Shown in pieces: positions 62,776 through 64,000 of a stretch of 64,000 nt of DNA. The first letter of the stretch is position 1. Each line of letters begins with the position of its first letter. Position numbers and translations under genes: made by a program. Below the pieces are notes generated by a model. The model was not told the DNA's origin. It ran no database searches and saw nothing but the letters and a program-made list of their open reading frames with translations. The DNA lies in NCBI GenBank assembly GCA_934047225.1, contig OW204012.1:11222001-11286000 (forward strand), written 5' to 3'. This DNA is from Ypsolopha sequella. Taxonomy: Eukaryota > Arthropoda > Insecta > Lepidoptera > Ypsolophidae.

Positions 62776-63290
62776 CCTTATCCTACACCCAATGTAATAT
62801 TATAATATATAATATTATACACTCAACAATTACTCATGTAATTTAATGCCTAGGCCAAGAACAACCCGGGCAAAGTTAGCAAAAAACCAAACAATAGTAG
62901 TCGCCAAAAAGTCTGGCAAGCAAAAAACATCATGACGTCATGACGCATGACGCGCGATGGACGGACGGAAATATAATCTGGTGATTTACAATGTAAATAA
63001 TACGCAAAGTAACTTGTTGACTTGTATTTTAAATCAACACAATGGTCTCTAGACTGGTCGCAAAATGAAAAGACCTTTCCTTGGCAGTTTTGAAATTGAA
63101 ATTGAAAATGGTAAATCATGTTGATGTGACATCTTGGCAACAAACAAGCAGACCCAGCGTCGGACTGACTGAGCCTAAGGGGCCCCCCGGATGGCAAAAC
63201 ATTTCAAAATTCCTAGTCAAGCTTTCATTCGGCCGGGGGACAATGTACAAGTGTTTTTAATTCAAGAAACTTAAAAAAGCGTTCTACGTT
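62776..63290. other. Unassigned DNA
   Basis: CATCATGACGTCATGACGCATG (62928-62949) is a compact palindromic stretch. The 115-codon minus ORF (62850-63197) has no recognisable domain. Confidence 0.3.
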
Positions 63291-63294
63291 TTAA

Positions 63295-63709
63295 GGCGAT
63301 ACCAAAATAAGGGGGTTTTTTCGAATCCATTTACTCCATTATAACGCCATCTACGTATTTCATTTTTGGGTAAATGTTTATTGAGTATTTGATCAAGATT
63401 CTCATTGAAGGAAAACGCGATTGGATGAAATTTTCTCGATAGAATTTGATTCCGAAAAGAACTCTAAATTGTTTTATTTTTTCTGTAATTCTGAAATTCT
63501 AACTAATTTCATTGTGAAATTGCATTCAAAATGTAATTATTATGTATTTATAAAGTCTCCCTGAAAATAATTTTTGACAAAATAGCTTAGTATATTTTAT
63601 ACTAATAAAAAACCGACTTTTTGCTACTTTTCCACGAACCTGTCCCACTCGCACTGAGGGTTTTTTCGCATATGGAGTAACAGGGACGCTGAAACTTTTA
63701 CGTATCGCC
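63295..63709. mobile_element. TTAA family 1 MITE, subfamily B, complete
   Basis: TTAA (63291-63294)/GGCGATACCAAAATAAG and ACTTTTACGTATCGCC/TTAA (63710-63713). 415 bp, non-coding. The best complete copy of its subfamily. Confidence 0.85.
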
Positions 63710-63713
63710 TTAA

Positions 63714-64000
63714 GGAATATTACACTTCAACAAATACAAAACAAACCAAAAATTAAATACTTAAATATAAGAAAATAATGTAAAAATTCTATAATTACCT
63801 AATGAATGTTAATATTAAGTAGAATGTTTTAATGTTAAGTAAAATATTTTATTGTAAAACCTAATGTTTAACATAATTATGATATATAATCATAATATAA
63901 TATGTAGTGTGAATAATGTTAATAATTCATCGCTAATAATGTAAATTACTACTGACCTGTAAATAATTTTATTTATCAATAAATTGAGTTTGAGTTTGCG
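63714..64000 (+). repeat. AT-rich 3' tail, LINE-like
   Basis: AT-rich sequence ending in CAATAAATTGAGTTTGAGTTT at the window edge, like the terminal repeats of lepidopteran LINEs. The rest lies outside the window. Confidence 0.4.

Overview
The window looks like nuclear DNA of a moth or butterfly (Lepidoptera). It is AT-rich, has almost no coding sequence, and is packed with miniature transposons, short retroposons, LINE fragments and decayed DNA transposons of lepidopteran type. These include a tRNA-headed SINE, LINE ends finishing in (TTGAA)n-like tails, an LTR element of the BEL/Pao group, and many copies that begin or end in AACCGGCCAAGTGCGAG. No bacterial-type operons, rRNA or CRISPR arrays are present.

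The only host gene I can support lies on the minus strand at the left end. Three short exons (7718-7903, 6067-6174, 3049-3188) splice in frame, each with AG/GT borders. They encode about 144 residues that I recognise as the N-terminal part of the Atos homolog family (Drosophila atossa; vertebrate ATOSA/ATOSB, formerly FAM214). The gene continues beyond position 1. Everything from about 8 kb to 64 kb is its upstream side, either a long 5' intron or intergenic DNA.

Layout. 1-8 kb: atos exons with introns filled by MITEs. 8-17 kb: LINE scraps, a nested SINE/MITE stack, a fossil PIF/Harbinger transposase and a GC-rich unique block (about 13.6-14.3 kb). 17.6-21.1 kb: a TTAA-flanked palindromic element that received a BEL/Pao retrotransposon with two identical 419-bp LTRs but a gutted pol. 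21.5-23.3 kb: a hAT-type element carrying a PIF-type MITE and three palindromic CAGTGGCG elements. 23-35 kb: more MITEs, two THAP-type coding starts and a Tc1/mariner-like transposase fossil. 35-64 kb: the same families again, with LINE ends, SINEs and several hammerhead-like sequences.

Two themes stand out. First, many unrelated MITE families sit exactly between TTAA tetranucleotides, and one insertion is confirmed by occupied/empty comparison with paralogous copies inside this window. Second, at least five different elements carry sequences that fold as type I hammerhead ribozymes with self-complementary stem III: a conserved core, and stems I and II that differ in sequence but stay paired. 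The best one, minus strand 55978-55930, departs from the consensus core at one base. Hammerheads of this dimer-type design are known from Penelope-like elements and retrozymes. Here they are spread over several palindromic non-coding repeats.
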